Shown here piece by piece: positions 7,730-15,955 of a stretch of 64,000 nt of DNA. The notes under the pieces were generated by a model, which saw only the letters and a program-made list of their open reading frames with translations, made no database searches and was not told the origin of the DNA. Both the position numbers and the translations under genes were made by a program. Within the stretch, counting starts at the first letter, position 1; the number at the start of each line of letters is the position of its first letter. Source of the DNA: an uncultured Pelagibacteraceae bacterium (GTDB lineage: Bacteria > Pseudomonadota > Alphaproteobacteria > Pelagibacterales > AG-422-B15); NCBI GenBank assembly GCA_902613805.1, contig CACMIV010000002.1:186001-250000 (forward strand), in the 5' to 3' direction.

Positions 7730-7768
7730 CTAACTTAAGAGGATGGCATGCCCCATCCTCTTAGTTAG
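7730..7768 (+). terminator. Attenuator-type hairpin between phnD and phnE
   Basis: CTAAC plus TAAGAGGATGG (7730-7746) pair with CCATCCTCTTA plus GTTAG (7753-7768), giving a 16-pair stem with one bulged T and a six-base loop, followed by a T-rich stretch. Such hairpins after binding-protein genes typically stabilise or partly terminate the mRNA, so the binding protein is made in excess of the permeases. Confidence 0.75.
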
Positions 7769-7788
7769 TTGTTTATTTGGAGGAAACA

Positions 7789-8643
7789 GTGCAATCATCA
7801 TTGCCAGAAAATTTAATTAAAATTGAAAATAATTTAAAATCTCTTACAAGAACAAGATCAATTTATTCTTTTCTCTCAATTGCGGCATTGATAGCAGTTA
7901 TTTATTCGGGTTTAATTGTAGCAGAAACAGGAAATGCGACTAGCATCTGGGTTGGATTACCTAAATTTTTCGATTACCCAGTTGATCTATTTGTTGGGTC
8001 ATGGGAATACGGCTATAGATGGAATTTATTGTTACTTGAATACCTTCCAGATTTAATAAGCACTATTAATATGGCTCTATTTTCAACAGCAATGGGTACG
8101 TTGCTAGCCTTTTTTTTAAGTATTTTTTCAAGTCGTAATCTAATCAAAAGTAAAACTACTGTATTAATATTTCGACGCATCATGGATATATGCAGATCGT
8201 TTCCAGAATTAGTTATTGCGCTTGTTTTGTTGTATCTACTGGGAAAGTCAGCACTGCCTGCTGTAATTGCCATCATAATTCATACCGCAGGAGCTCTTGG
8301 CAAACTGTTTTCAGAAGCTATTGAGAATGTCGACAAAAATCCAATTGAAGGTCTTGAGTCCTGTGGAGCTTCATGGTTTACCAGAATAAGATTTGGTGTG
8401 GTAACTCAGGCACTCCCTCTATTTCTAACTTACACAATTTTAAGATTTGAGATTAATATAAGGGCTTCAACTATTTTGGGATTTGTTGGCGCTGGAGGTA
8501 TCGGTGAGCAACTTTACACTAATATACAGTGGAAATATGAAGCTGACACTATTGCAATAATGTTTTTACTTGTGTCTACGATCATTGCATTGGATTACTT
8601 ATCAAGTTATTGGCGAAAATCATTAATAGGATTGAAATCATGA
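7789..8643 (+). CDS. phnE: Phosphonate ABC transporter permease (first)
   Basis: A 284-residue permease with about six spans and the coupling-loop pattern EAIENVDKNPIEGLESCGAS typical of PhnE (E-A-I-E-x-x-x-x-x-x-x-E-G). A TTG-started frame opens at 7777, but a GTG at 7789 has GGAGG five bases upstream, so I start there. The stop overlaps the second permease start as ATGA. The two would form a PhnE1/PhnE2 heterodimer in the inner membrane. Confidence 0.9.
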   Translation: MQSSLPENLIKIENNLKSLTRTRSIYSFLSIAALIAVIYSGLIVAETGNATSIWVGLPKFFDYPVDLFVGSWEYGYRWNLLLLEYLPDLISTINMALFSTAMGTLLAFFLSIFSSRNLIKSKTTVLIFRRIMDICRSFPELVIALVLLYLLGKSALPAVIAIIIHTAGALGKLFSEAIENVDKNPIEGLESCGASWFTRIRFGVVTQALPLFLTYTILRFEINIRASTILGFVGAGGIGEQLYTNIQWKYEADTIAIMFLLVSTIIALDYLSSYWRKSLIGLKS

Positions 8644-10049
8644 ACAGGTCTGAAATTATTAAAAATTATTCAGATATAGTAGTTACTAAATTTTCATCTA
8701 AAATGTGGTCAACTTTTTTAGTGCTCGGGATTATAGTGTATTTAATCATAGCAATTTTAAGCCTCGACATATTGCAGATTCATAAAAAATGGAGTCCTGA
8801 AAGAGCTTCATTGTTTGCCCTCGACACATATGCACATAAAGACCATGTCACAATGAAATGGAGTGAACCAGATGATATAATTATATCCTTTGAAGGAAGC
8901 AGGTGGTCTCAGTATGTTGGCCCCTATCAAAAAAGTGACGGTCTTCCAGAAAGGTATCCTGAATGGACTTCCATAGGTCCAGAGGGTGAAACAAAAATAA
9001 GTTTTAAAAATGGAGGGTTTGCAAATCTATACGATGATAAAGTTACAATAGAAAACTGGCCAGACACCAAAGAAACACTTGTTTTTCGTCTTGATGCACA
9101 AGGTAAGCCTTACGTTGAAAATGTAGATAATCTCCCAAAATGGATAAGGGTAACGGAAAATAAAATAGAGGTTAGACCATCTCTTTACGAAAGAGTTCAA
9201 GTTTATTCAAAAAAAGTTGAAGTACATAGGTACAATCTTGGTTGGAACTATTTCTGGTTTGACTTTGACAGTCCTTTAGAACCATATGGAATTTGGAATG
9301 CTATTTCACTTTCATTCTCAGGCGATAGAGTTGACCCCAATATTTCAAATTTTTCGCTTCTAATTCAAGAATTTCTAAATAATGATATGTGGCATCATGG
9401 ACAAATATTGTGGGCTTTATTAGAGACAATTTTTATGGCTCTATTGGGCACCCTACTAGCAGCTCTTCTGGGTTTTCCTCTGGCATTTTTTGCAGCTTAC
9501 AATGTAACGCCTTTTAAATTTGTTCGAACGATATTAAGACGGTTATTTGATACATTAAGAGGCATCGATTTTTTGATTTGGAGCTTAATTTTTTTAAGAG
9601 CCTTCGGACCAGGACCATTTACTGGAATATTTGCTATTGCAATTACAGATACAGGAACTCTTGGAAAATTAATGTCTGAAGCAATAGAAAACACTGAAGA
9701 AAAGCAACAAGAAGGTGTAGAGTCTACGGGAGCGAATAAAACTCTTCAACACAGATTTGGAATTATACCTCAAATACTTCCTATTTTTATTTCCCAAACT
9801 CTTTACTACTTAGAATCAAACACGAGAGGAGCTGTTATTATAGGTGCCATGGGCGCAGGCGGCATAGGTTTACAATTACTTGGAGCAATAAATACGGGTA
9901 CCAGTTGGGAAAATGTTATGTATATGTCATTATTGATTTTAGGAGTTGTTATTTTCATGGATACAATGTCCGCAAAAGTAAGAAGAGCTTTGATTGGTGA
10001 TGAAACGCTAGGAGCAGAATTACAATTGGCAAAAATGGCAAAAAAATAA
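8640..10049 (+). CDS. phnE: Phosphonate ABC transporter permease (second, with large periplasmic insert)
   Basis: 469 residues, far longer than the roughly 260-290 of a classical PhnE. A first membrane helix (about 23-42) is followed by about 200 hydrophilic residues rich in Trp and aromatic residues, probably periplasmic, and then the five-span permease core (from about 255). The core has the EAIENTEEKQQEGVESTGAN coupling loop. The ATG at 8640 overlaps the phnE1 stop (ATGA). The extra domain may dock PhnD. Similar long second PhnE proteins are known in alphaproteobacteria. Confidence 0.88.
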   Translation: MNRSEIIKNYSDIVVTKFSSKMWSTFLVLGIIVYLIIAILSLDILQIHKKWSPERASLFALDTYAHKDHVTMKWSEPDDIIISFEGSRWSQYVGPYQKSDGLPERYPEWTSIGPEGETKISFKNGGFANLYDDKVTIENWPDTKETLVFRLDAQGKPYVENVDNLPKWIRVTENKIEVRPSLYERVQVYSKKVEVHRYNLGWNYFWFDFDSPLEPYGIWNAISLSFSGDRVDPNISNFSLLIQEFLNNDMWHHGQILWALLETIFMALLGTLLAALLGFPLAFFAAYNVTPFKFVRTILRRLFDTLRGIDFLIWSLIFLRAFGPGPFTGIFAIAITDTGTLGKLMSEAIENTEEKQQEGVESTGANKTLQHRFGIIPQILPIFISQTLYYLESNTRGAVIIGAMGAGGIGLQLLGAINTGTSWENVMYMSLLILGVVIFMDTMSAKVRRALIGDETLGAELQLAKMAKK

Positions 10050-10102
10050 TTTTTTTTTTGAGATCTTAATATTTTTTTAACAATCTATTTGTATCATTAA
10101 TT

Positions 10103-10540
10103 ATGACCAAATTTATTCAATTCTTTTTAATAACGTCGTACATGTTATCATCTCTTGCTCTTGCAGACAGTCATGAAGACAATACAATTGGGCAAGCTGG
10201 AAGTAACTATTCTACCAATACTGAAAGTACATACGAGAGCAATATAGGAAACTGTGAAGATTTAAGTGTATTAACGCTCCGTGGATCAGTTAAAAACGAT
10301 ATACAGCGAGCTGACCCAGATTCAGCAACGAAAGCACATAATTTAATGCTTGAAGGAATGGAATTGTGTAATAAAAATCAAAACGTCCTTGCAAAAATGA
10401 AATTGAAAGAGGCTCAAACTATAGCGAGAGAAGGCAATGTTGCCGGACAAGATATGAGAATTGGAATTGTTAATGAGTCAGACGAACTGCAAGAAGAGAC
10501 AGAAAATGAAAAAGAAAAGTCATGGTGGCAGATTTTTTAA
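10103..10540 (+). CDS. Secreted protein of unknown function downstream of phnCDEE
   Basis: A 145-residue protein with a clear signal peptide (residues 1-21, cleavage after A-L-A). The mature part has one pair-capable cysteine set (Cys50 and Cys87), a helical middle with many Ala, Lys and Glu residues, and an acidic tail ending in EKEKSWWQIF. I do not recognise a family. It is on the same strand as the phosphonate transporter, 53 bp after phnE2, but a T-rich stretch precedes it, so it may have its own promoter. It converges with a second small secreted protein gene. Confidence 0.7.
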   Translation: MTKFIQFFLITSYMLSSLALADSHEDNTIGQAGSNYSTNTESTYESNIGNCEDLSVLTLRGSVKNDIQRADPDSATKAHNLMLEGMELCNKNQNVLAKMKLKEAQTIAREGNVAGQDMRIGIVNESDELQEETENEKEKSWWQIF

Positions 10541-10885
10541 CTACACCTCTTCTAATAACGTACAAAAGCCAGGATCACTACCATTAAAAAAAGTTTCTAA
10601 ATTAGAAGAACAGTGATTAATCACACATTGGTCTGACTCATAAAAATAATCATCAATATTTTTAGCTGATTTAATATTCTGCAACATACAAAGACTATAC
10701 TCATTGAAGTTACTGCTAGGATGAGTATTAAAATATATTTCACAATTAATTATTGTCTCATCGTACCCTATTTCTAGAGATGAAGTGTTTTGAAAATAAG
10801 CTATACAACTCTTAAAGTCGTCAGCATAGATGTTTGTGCTCAGCAGAATTTTAAAAATGAACATTAAAAGCACGAATCGTTTCAT
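10541..10885 (-). CDS. Small secreted cysteine-rich protein of unknown function
   Basis: A 114-residue protein with a signal peptide (about residues 1-21, ending I-Y-A). The mature part has six cysteines spread evenly, a number compatible with three disulfides. No family recognised. The start codon at 10885 overlaps the first half-site of a Pho-box array that points the other way, so PhoB binding could repress or co-control it. It ends one base after the stop of the neighbouring secreted-protein gene. Confidence 0.6.
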   Translation of the reverse strand: MKRFVLLMFIFKILLSTNIYADDFKSCIAYFQNTSSLEIGYDETIINCEIYFNTHPSSNFNEYSLCMLQNIKSAKNIDDYFYESDQCVINHCSSNLETFFNGSDPGFCTLLEEV

Positions 10886-10923
10886 GTAATATTATTGTAA
10901 TATTTCTTAACATTTTTGTAATA
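10884..10923 (+). promoter_or_regulatory. Pho-box array upstream of MFS transporter
   Basis: Half-sites ATGTAAT (10884-10890), TTGTAAT (10895-10901), CTTAACA (10906-10912) and TTGTAAT (10916-10922) lie at 11, 11 and 10-bp steps. They are oriented like the phnC array and point toward the MFS gene. No ideal -10 box is obvious at the canonical distance, so I rate this below the pstS and 35-kb arrays. Confidence 0.6.
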
Positions 10924-11017
10924 TTTAAAAATTGGTAAACAATCTATTTTTTAACTATTGTAAAAATAACAAATTTATTCAATGACTTATAAAAATAAAT
11001 ACTAAACAGGCATCAAG

Positions 11018-12229
11018 TTGAAAGAAAATAATAGTTTATTTCCTGTTCATACTATTGGAATTGTAACAATCATTGGTTACGGATTTTTATTCTATACTAT
11101 TGCCCCATTAAAAGAGTATATCTCACTGCACACCAATTTAAGTGAGGAATTAATTCTCACAATGTTTAGTTTAGCACTGTTATTTCAAGCCCTATTAGCG
11201 CCTCGGATTGGAAAATGGTCAGACCATCATGGAAGCCTAATCGTAATTAAATACGGCCTGTTATTAGGTATGATAGGCTCAATTTTTATTGGAATAACAG
11301 AGATTGATTTATTTATTTTCAAAAATGTATTGTGGGTGTTTATTTCTATGTTTCTAATTACCTTGGGGCTTGGTATGTCAACCTATGAGGTAGCGTTTAA
11401 TGCGGCAGTCCAAATGGATGAAATTAATTCTAGAAAAAATATTTCAATAATTACTTTTTATGGAGCGGTAGCAAGCACTATTACCTGGCTTTCAATTTAT
11501 CCACTTATATACAATGTAGGTTTATTCTATACGTGTTTATTTACTTCAATTATTTTATTAATTGGCTATGTACTTGTGTCCTCAAAGGAAATGAAATACA
11601 AATCAAATATAGAATACTTAAATGAAAGTAAGTTATTATTTAATTGGAATGAGCTAAAGAAGACACAAAAGAGATCATTTTTTTATATTACAATATCCTC
11701 TTCTTTACAAAATTTTTTTTTTGTAGCATTTACCCTTGCATTAGTAAATTTTTTTACAGAAACATTTAATGACATTAGTATCGCGGTTGTACTTGCGAGT
11801 ATATATGGCCCGTTTCAACTTGTAGGAAGATACTTGGAAATGAAAATTGGAAAGCATTACGACGCAAGATATACAGGCTTAATAGCCTTTTTGTTTGTTA
11901 TTTTTTCAATTTTTACAGCTCAATTTACAAATAATATTTTTGTTGCCGCAATTAGTATGGCTTTTTTCGGAATGGGTCACGGTGTTTTAACAATAACATA
12001 TGGTTATGTCACCAATATGTATTTTGAGTCACAAATTTATGGCCAAGCTAAAGGGTGGATGGCCCTTTCAAGGAGCATTAGCTTTGCCGTAGGTCCAGCA
12101 TTAGGTGCACTTCTTTTTGCGTATAATTTAAACTTATTTACGATTACGATTGTAATAACTGCAATCCTATCAGCGTTTTCTTTCTCACTAATAATTTTCG
12201 AGAAACCTACAAATCAAATGCACAAATAA
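11018..12229 (+). CDS. Major facilitator superfamily transporter, probably phosphate-starvation induced
   Basis: A 403-residue protein with about 12 membrane spans in two halves. The loop between spans 2 and 3 carries a G-x-x-S-D-H-x-G version of the MFS motif A (GKWSDHHGSL). The start is a TTG at 11018 with an ACAGG ahead; the first in-frame ATG would remove span 1. The substrate is unknown. Its place between the phn transporter and the C-P lyase genes, with a Pho-box-like array 95 bp upstream, suggests an organophosphorus compound or a C-P lyase product. Its stop abuts the phnF remnant end directly. Confidence 0.8.
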   Translation: MKENNSLFPVHTIGIVTIIGYGFLFYTIAPLKEYISLHTNLSEELILTMFSLALLFQALLAPRIGKWSDHHGSLIVIKYGLLLGMIGSIFIGITEIDLFIFKNVLWVFISMFLITLGLGMSTYEVAFNAAVQMDEINSRKNISIITFYGAVASTITWLSIYPLIYNVGLFYTCLFTSIILLIGYVLVSSKEMKYKSNIEYLNESKLLFNWNELKKTQKRSFFYITISSSLQNFFFVAFTLALVNFFTETFNDISIAVVLASIYGPFQLVGRYLEMKIGKHYDARYTGLIAFLFVIFSIFTAQFTNNIFVAAISMAFFGMGHGVLTITYGYVTNMYFESQIYGQAKGWMALSRSISFAVGPALGALLFAYNLNLFTITIVITAILSAFSFSLIIFEKPTNQMHK

Positions 12230-12930
12230 TTATAATTTGCTTACTTCTAATTGAATTTTACTTCCAACGAAATAACTATCACTTATCTCAATTGGTTTGT
12301 TATTAATATCTGTATTTATTGCTTTTGTATGTATTAACGGGTCTCCGATATTTATTTTTAAATATTTGGATTGTACATTATTCGCACTCTCTGCTGATAC
12401 TGTTGTTTTTTTCTATATATTTTTTTTAATCCATATTTATTAAAGGACAATGTCATAGAGCCAGTTTTGCGAAAAAATAAATCAAAATTTTTAAATCTTT
12501 TTTCTGGGACTAATCTTTCTGTTAAAATAAGTGGAATACCATTAGCTTTAGAGATTGTATAAATATAGAAAACTGAGTCATTTTTTTTTAAATTAAATTC
12601 TCTTATTTCATTGCTGTACCCTTTTCTCTTATCTATAGAAATAATATCTACAGCAATATCAGTAGTCTCTTGATTTAAATTCTGTGATGCCCTTACTATT
12701 TTTCCGATTTTATAATTTATTTTCTTAGAGTTAAGAAAATATCCTAAACCTCTTCTCGAATAAATGATATTTTCTTTTTTAAGGGCCTCGATTCCACGTC
12801 TAACTGTATGCCTATTCACCTTAAAAAGCTTAGCATAATAGTTTTCAGAATAGATTTTTTCCCCTAATCGAAGCTTACGATCAATAATATCTTTTTTTAT
12901 TGAGTCCCTTATTTCTTCCCAGGCAAACAT
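12230..12930 (-). pseudogene. phnF: PhnF, GntR/UTRA-type regulator of C-P lyase genes, interrupted by one frameshift
   Basis: The open frame from ATG 12930 gives 190 residues: an intact GntR winged helix (KLFKVNRHTVRRGIEALKK at about 34-52) and most of a UTRA ligand domain. It ends early at 12358. Adding one base to the T7 run at 12406-12412 (A7 on the coding strand) restores a normal UTRA C-terminus down to a TAA at 12230-12232, giving about 233 residues, close to the usual PhnF length of about 241. The lesion could be a sequencing error, a recent mutation, or slippage-dependent expression. The gene is divergent from phnG, as expected for its regulator. Confidence 0.85.
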
Positions 12931-12962
12931 TTGGTTATTGTAACATAATTTTAATAAATAAA

Positions 12963-13011
12963 TTGAAACGAATCGGCATAATTAATATAGTATACTTGTA
13001 TAGTTGTATAG
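12963..13011 (+). promoter_or_regulatory. Predicted phnG promoter with tandem operator-like repeats
   Basis: TTGAAA (12963-12968) and TATAGT (12986-12991) are 17 bp apart, a good sigma70-type pair. Immediately downstream, TTGTATAG occurs twice in tandem (12996-13003 and 13004-13011), covering the expected transcription start. That is where a PhnF-type repressor would act. The phnG ATG follows at 13018 without a clear Shine-Dalgarno. Confidence 0.55.
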
Positions 13012-13017
13012 ATTAAT

Positions 13018-13449
13018 ATGGAAAGAAAATTTTGGCTTAGTACATTGGCTACATGTAATGATGCCCACCTAACTTCTCTTTGGGAAAAATTTGGTATTGA
13101 GGTAAATTTCACATGGCTTAGAAAACCGGAAATAGGCAGTATAATGTGTCAAGGAAAAATTGGAGTAACAGGAAATAATTTCAATTTTGGTGAAGTTACT
13201 ATTACCCGTTGTCAATTGAAAACCTCACAAGGAAAAATTGGTCACGGATATGTGCAAGGAAGAAATAAACATAAGGCTGAAATTGTTGCTATATGCGATG
13301 CTTTACTGCAAACAAATAAAAGAGATTTTTTAATCAAAAATATAATACGCCCTCTAGTTGTAAGCGATAAAAATTTAAAAAAAGATGTAATGTCAAAATC
13401 AGAGTCAACAGCTGTCGATTTCTTTACATTGGTGCGAGGTGAAACTTGA
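13018..13449 (+). CDS. phnG: C-P lyase subunit PhnG
   Basis: 143 residues, a normal length. The family core is visible: a G-S-I-M-C-Q-G-K-I-G-V-T-G segment, FNFGEVTITRC, and GKIGHGYVQGRNKHKAEIVAICDAL. PhnG is a core subunit of the PhnGHIJ complex that transfers phosphonate to ATP, with loss of adenine, and then cleaves the C-P bond. It is the first gene of the phnGHIJKLN run, preceded by a predicted promoter with operator repeats. The next gene starts one base after its stop. Confidence 0.93.
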   Translation: MERKFWLSTLATCNDAHLTSLWEKFGIEVNFTWLRKPEIGSIMCQGKIGVTGNNFNFGEVTITRCQLKTSQGKIGHGYVQGRNKHKAEIVAICDALLQTNKRDFLIKNIIRPLVVSDKNLKKDVMSKSESTAVDFFTLVRGET

Positions 13450-13450
13450 A

Positions 13451-14005
13451 ATGATTAATACAAATGAAAACGAGTCTATTATAAAAGCCGATGCATTCAG
13501 AGCTATATTGTTTGCAACTTCTTATCCTGGATCAATTGAAAAGTTTTTAGAGATAAATAAACCTAAACAAATTTCTACATCTTCAGCTTCTATTTTGTCC
13601 ACTATGTGCGATCACACCAGCACCATTTATATTGGAAAATCATTAGACACTAAATCCTTAAGAGATTGGGTAGCCTTTCATACAAACTCTAAAATAGTAG
13701 ATAAAAAATTTGCAAATTTTGCAATTGGTACTTTCCATGACATGTTGCCCCTTACAGAGTTCTCTAGAGGATCAGACGAGTTTCCGGATAGATCATGTAC
13801 ATTAATAATTGAGACACCCTTTAAATCAGACAATGTAAGTATTTCGGGGCCCGGTATCAAAGGTAGCAAAGATATCTACTTACCACATGCGAATAAAATA
13901 AGTGATGTAAATAACTCCTTCCCCCTTGGTATAGATTTCTATTTTACCAATAAAAGCAATTTTTTTTGCATTCCAAGATCAATAAAAATTAAAAAGAAAG
14001 GATAG
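13451..14005 (+). CDS. phnH: C-P lyase subunit PhnH
   Basis: 184 residues from the ATG at 13451, which follows the phnG stop by one base and has a GAGGTG about nine bases upstream. An in-frame GTG at 13439 is less likely. Family features are F-R-A-I-L-F-A-T-S-Y-P-G near the start, GTFHDMLPLTEFSRGSDEFP in the middle, and FKSDNVSISGPGIKGS with PLGIDFYF near the end. PhnH is a structural subunit of the C-P lyase core with a PLP-transferase-like fold but no PLP site. Confidence 0.92.
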   Translation: MINTNENESIIKADAFRAILFATSYPGSIEKFLEINKPKQISTSSASILSTMCDHTSTIYIGKSLDTKSLRDWVAFHTNSKIVDKKFANFAIGTFHDMLPLTEFSRGSDEFPDRSCTLIIETPFKSDNVSISGPGIKGSKDIYLPHANKISDVNNSFPLGIDFYFTNKSNFFCIPRSIKIKKKG

Positions 14006-14010
14006 TTTCT

Positions 14011-15081
14011 ATGTATGTAGCTGTTAAAGGTGGTGAAAAAGCAATTGAAAATGCTCATAATTGGCTTTCAGAAATAAGGAGAGGTGATGTTAATGTTCCC
14101 AACCTCGAAATTGATCAAATTAAAGAACAGTTGACATTGTCTGTTGAAAGGGTCATGTCAGAAGGATCATTATATGATACTGATCTAGCAGCTCTCGCCA
14201 TAAAACAATCAAGAGGTGACCTTATTGAAGCCATCTTCTTAATCAGGGCCTATCGTACAACTCTACCAAGATTTGGAACATCCCCCCCTATTAAAACAGA
14301 AGATATGGTATGCATGAGAAGAATCTCAGCAACTTATAAAGATATTCCTGGAAAACAAAAATTGGGGCCTACATTTGATTATACACACAGACTTTTAGAC
14401 TTTAGTTTACTGGCTGAAGGGAATATACCTAAGGCAGAAAAACGAAAAGTATTAAAGGAAAAAATACCTCACGTACTGAGATTTTTAAATAAAGAAGGCC
14501 TTATTCAAAAAGAAAAAAATAATAATTATCAGCCAAAAGACATCACAAGAAATCCACTTGAGTTTCCAGCTAATAGAAGTGAGAGGTTACAATCACTTTC
14601 TAGAGCCGATGAAGGATTTCTTCTTGCTTTAGCTTATTCAACTCAAAGAGGCTACGCTAGAAATCATGCTTTTGTAGGTGAATTAAGAATTGGTTATGTA
14701 AAAGTTAAGTACAACATTCCAGAATTAGACATTGAGATCGATATTGCAGAAATAATTGTTACTGAGTGCGAGAGTGTAAATCAATTTCAAGGAAGCAAAA
14801 AAACACCCGCACAATTTACACGAGGATATGGTTTGACATTTGGTCAATTAGAAAGAAAGGCAGTATCAATGGCCCTAGTCGATAGGGCATTAAGGTGGAA
14901 AGAAATTGGTGAAGAGTTTGTCGGAGCACCTGCTCAGGATGAAGAGTTTGTATTGTCACATTGTGATAATATACAGGCAACTGGGTTTTTGGAACATTTA
15001 AAGTTACCCCATTATGTTGATTTTCAATCAGAGCTGGAATTGGTTAGAAGAATTCGTAAAGAGTATGAGAAAAACAAATAA
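14011..15081 (+). CDS. phnI: C-P lyase subunit PhnI (nucleosidase-type)
   Basis: 356 residues, the standard PhnI length, starting MYVAVKGGEKAIENAH as in nearly all homologues, with GAAAGGA eight bases upstream. Conserved blocks seen: L-A-A-L-A-I-K-Q-S-x-G-D-x-I-E-A-I-F-L-x-R-A-Y-R-T-T-L-P-R, RNPLEFPANRSERLQ and AYSTQRGYARNHAFVGELRIG. With PhnG, H and L it replaces adenine of ATP by phosphonate; alone PhnI acts as a purine nucleosidase. It overlaps phnJ by 17 bp. Confidence 0.95.
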   Translation: MYVAVKGGEKAIENAHNWLSEIRRGDVNVPNLEIDQIKEQLTLSVERVMSEGSLYDTDLAALAIKQSRGDLIEAIFLIRAYRTTLPRFGTSPPIKTEDMVCMRRISATYKDIPGKQKLGPTFDYTHRLLDFSLLAEGNIPKAEKRKVLKEKIPHVLRFLNKEGLIQKEKNNNYQPKDITRNPLEFPANRSERLQSLSRADEGFLLALAYSTQRGYARNHAFVGELRIGYVKVKYNIPELDIEIDIAEIIVTECESVNQFQGSKKTPAQFTRGYGLTFGQLERKAVSMALVDRALRWKEIGEEFVGAPAQDEEFVLSHCDNIQATGFLEHLKLPHYVDFQSELELVRRIRKEYEKNK

Positions 15082-15955
15082 CGTAATTAAGATTAAAGAT
15101 TTCAAAGTAGACAAAGGTCTACCTTTTGATCAAGAATATAATTTTGCGTATTTAGATGAGAATACAAAAAAAATGATAAGACGTGCAATAATAAAAGCTT
15201 TATGTATTCCAGGTTATCAGGTTCCTTTTGCCTCTAGAGAAATGCCTATGCCATATGGATGGGGAACAGGTGGAGTCCAAGTTACTGCTAGCTGCTTAAC
15301 AAAAAGAGACACTTTAAAAATAATAGATCAGGGAGCTGACGATACTACCAACGCTGTATCAATAAGAAATTTTTTCAAAAAAACTTCAAATATTAAAACT
15401 ACTGAAATTACTGAAAAAGCAACACTGATACAAACTAGACATAGAATTCCTGAAACACCATTAAAAAAGAAACAAATATTTGTTTATCAGGTACCCATCC
15501 CTGAACCCTTGGCCTTTCTAGAACCTAAAGTATCTGAAACAATAAAAATGCACTCTCTTTCCGAATATGGCGCAATGCACGTAAAGCTCTATGAAGATAT
15601 ATCAAAAAATGGGCATATAGAAACCGCTTACGCTTATCCAGTAAAAACTAATGATCGTTATATAATGGATCCATCCCCAATACCAAAATTTGATAATCCT
15701 AAAATGAATAACTCACCAGCGATACAGCTATTTGGTGCTGGAAGAGAACAAAGAATTTATGCTATTCCACCATATACAAAAGTTAAAAGTCTCGATTTTG
15801 AAGACTACCCATTTGACCCATTTAAAGCTGAACACGCGTGTGATATTTGTGGATCAAAGAATACATATTTAGATGAGATTATTGTTGATGATGCGGGAAA
15901 TAAATCTTTTATTTGCTCAGATACAGATTTTTGTAATAAAAGAAAAAATAAATGA
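15065..15955 (+). CDS. phnJ: C-P lyase catalytic radical-SAM subunit PhnJ
   Basis: 296 residues from the ATG at 15065; an upstream ATG at 15014 lies deep in phnI and adds non-family sequence. It cleaves the C-P bond of 5-phosphoribosyl-1-phosphonates using an Fe4S4 cluster and SAM. Visible features: the glycyl-radical Gly in IPGYQVPFASREMPMPYGWG, DQGADDTTNAVSIRNFF, the QTRHRIPE and VYQVPIPEPL blocks, and the C-terminal cluster ligands C-D-I-C followed by C-S-D-T-D-F-C. All key residues are present, so the lyase should be active. Confidence 0.96.
   Translation: MRKTNNVIKIKDFKVDKGLPFDQEYNFAYLDENTKKMIRRAIIKALCIPGYQVPFASREMPMPYGWGTGGVQVTASCLTKRDTLKIIDQGADDTTNAVSIRNFFKKTSNIKTTEITEKATLIQTRHRIPETPLKKKQIFVYQVPIPEPLAFLEPKVSETIKMHSLSEYGAMHVKLYEDISKNGHIETAYAYPVKTNDRYIMDPSPIPKFDNPKMNNSPAIQLFGAGREQRIYAIPPYTKVKSLDFEDYPFDPFKAEHACDICGSKNTYLDEIIVDDAGNKSFICSDTDFCNKRKNK

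Noticed and set aside
12358..12930. phnF as a naturally short 190-residue protein
   Set aside because: The next frame continues the UTRA domain precisely to 12230; a short native form does not explain that.
12938..12955. TTGTAAC plus TTTTAAT as a Pho box before phnF/phnG
   Set aside because: Only one good half-site, second is poor, and position does not fit the predicted -10 of phnG.
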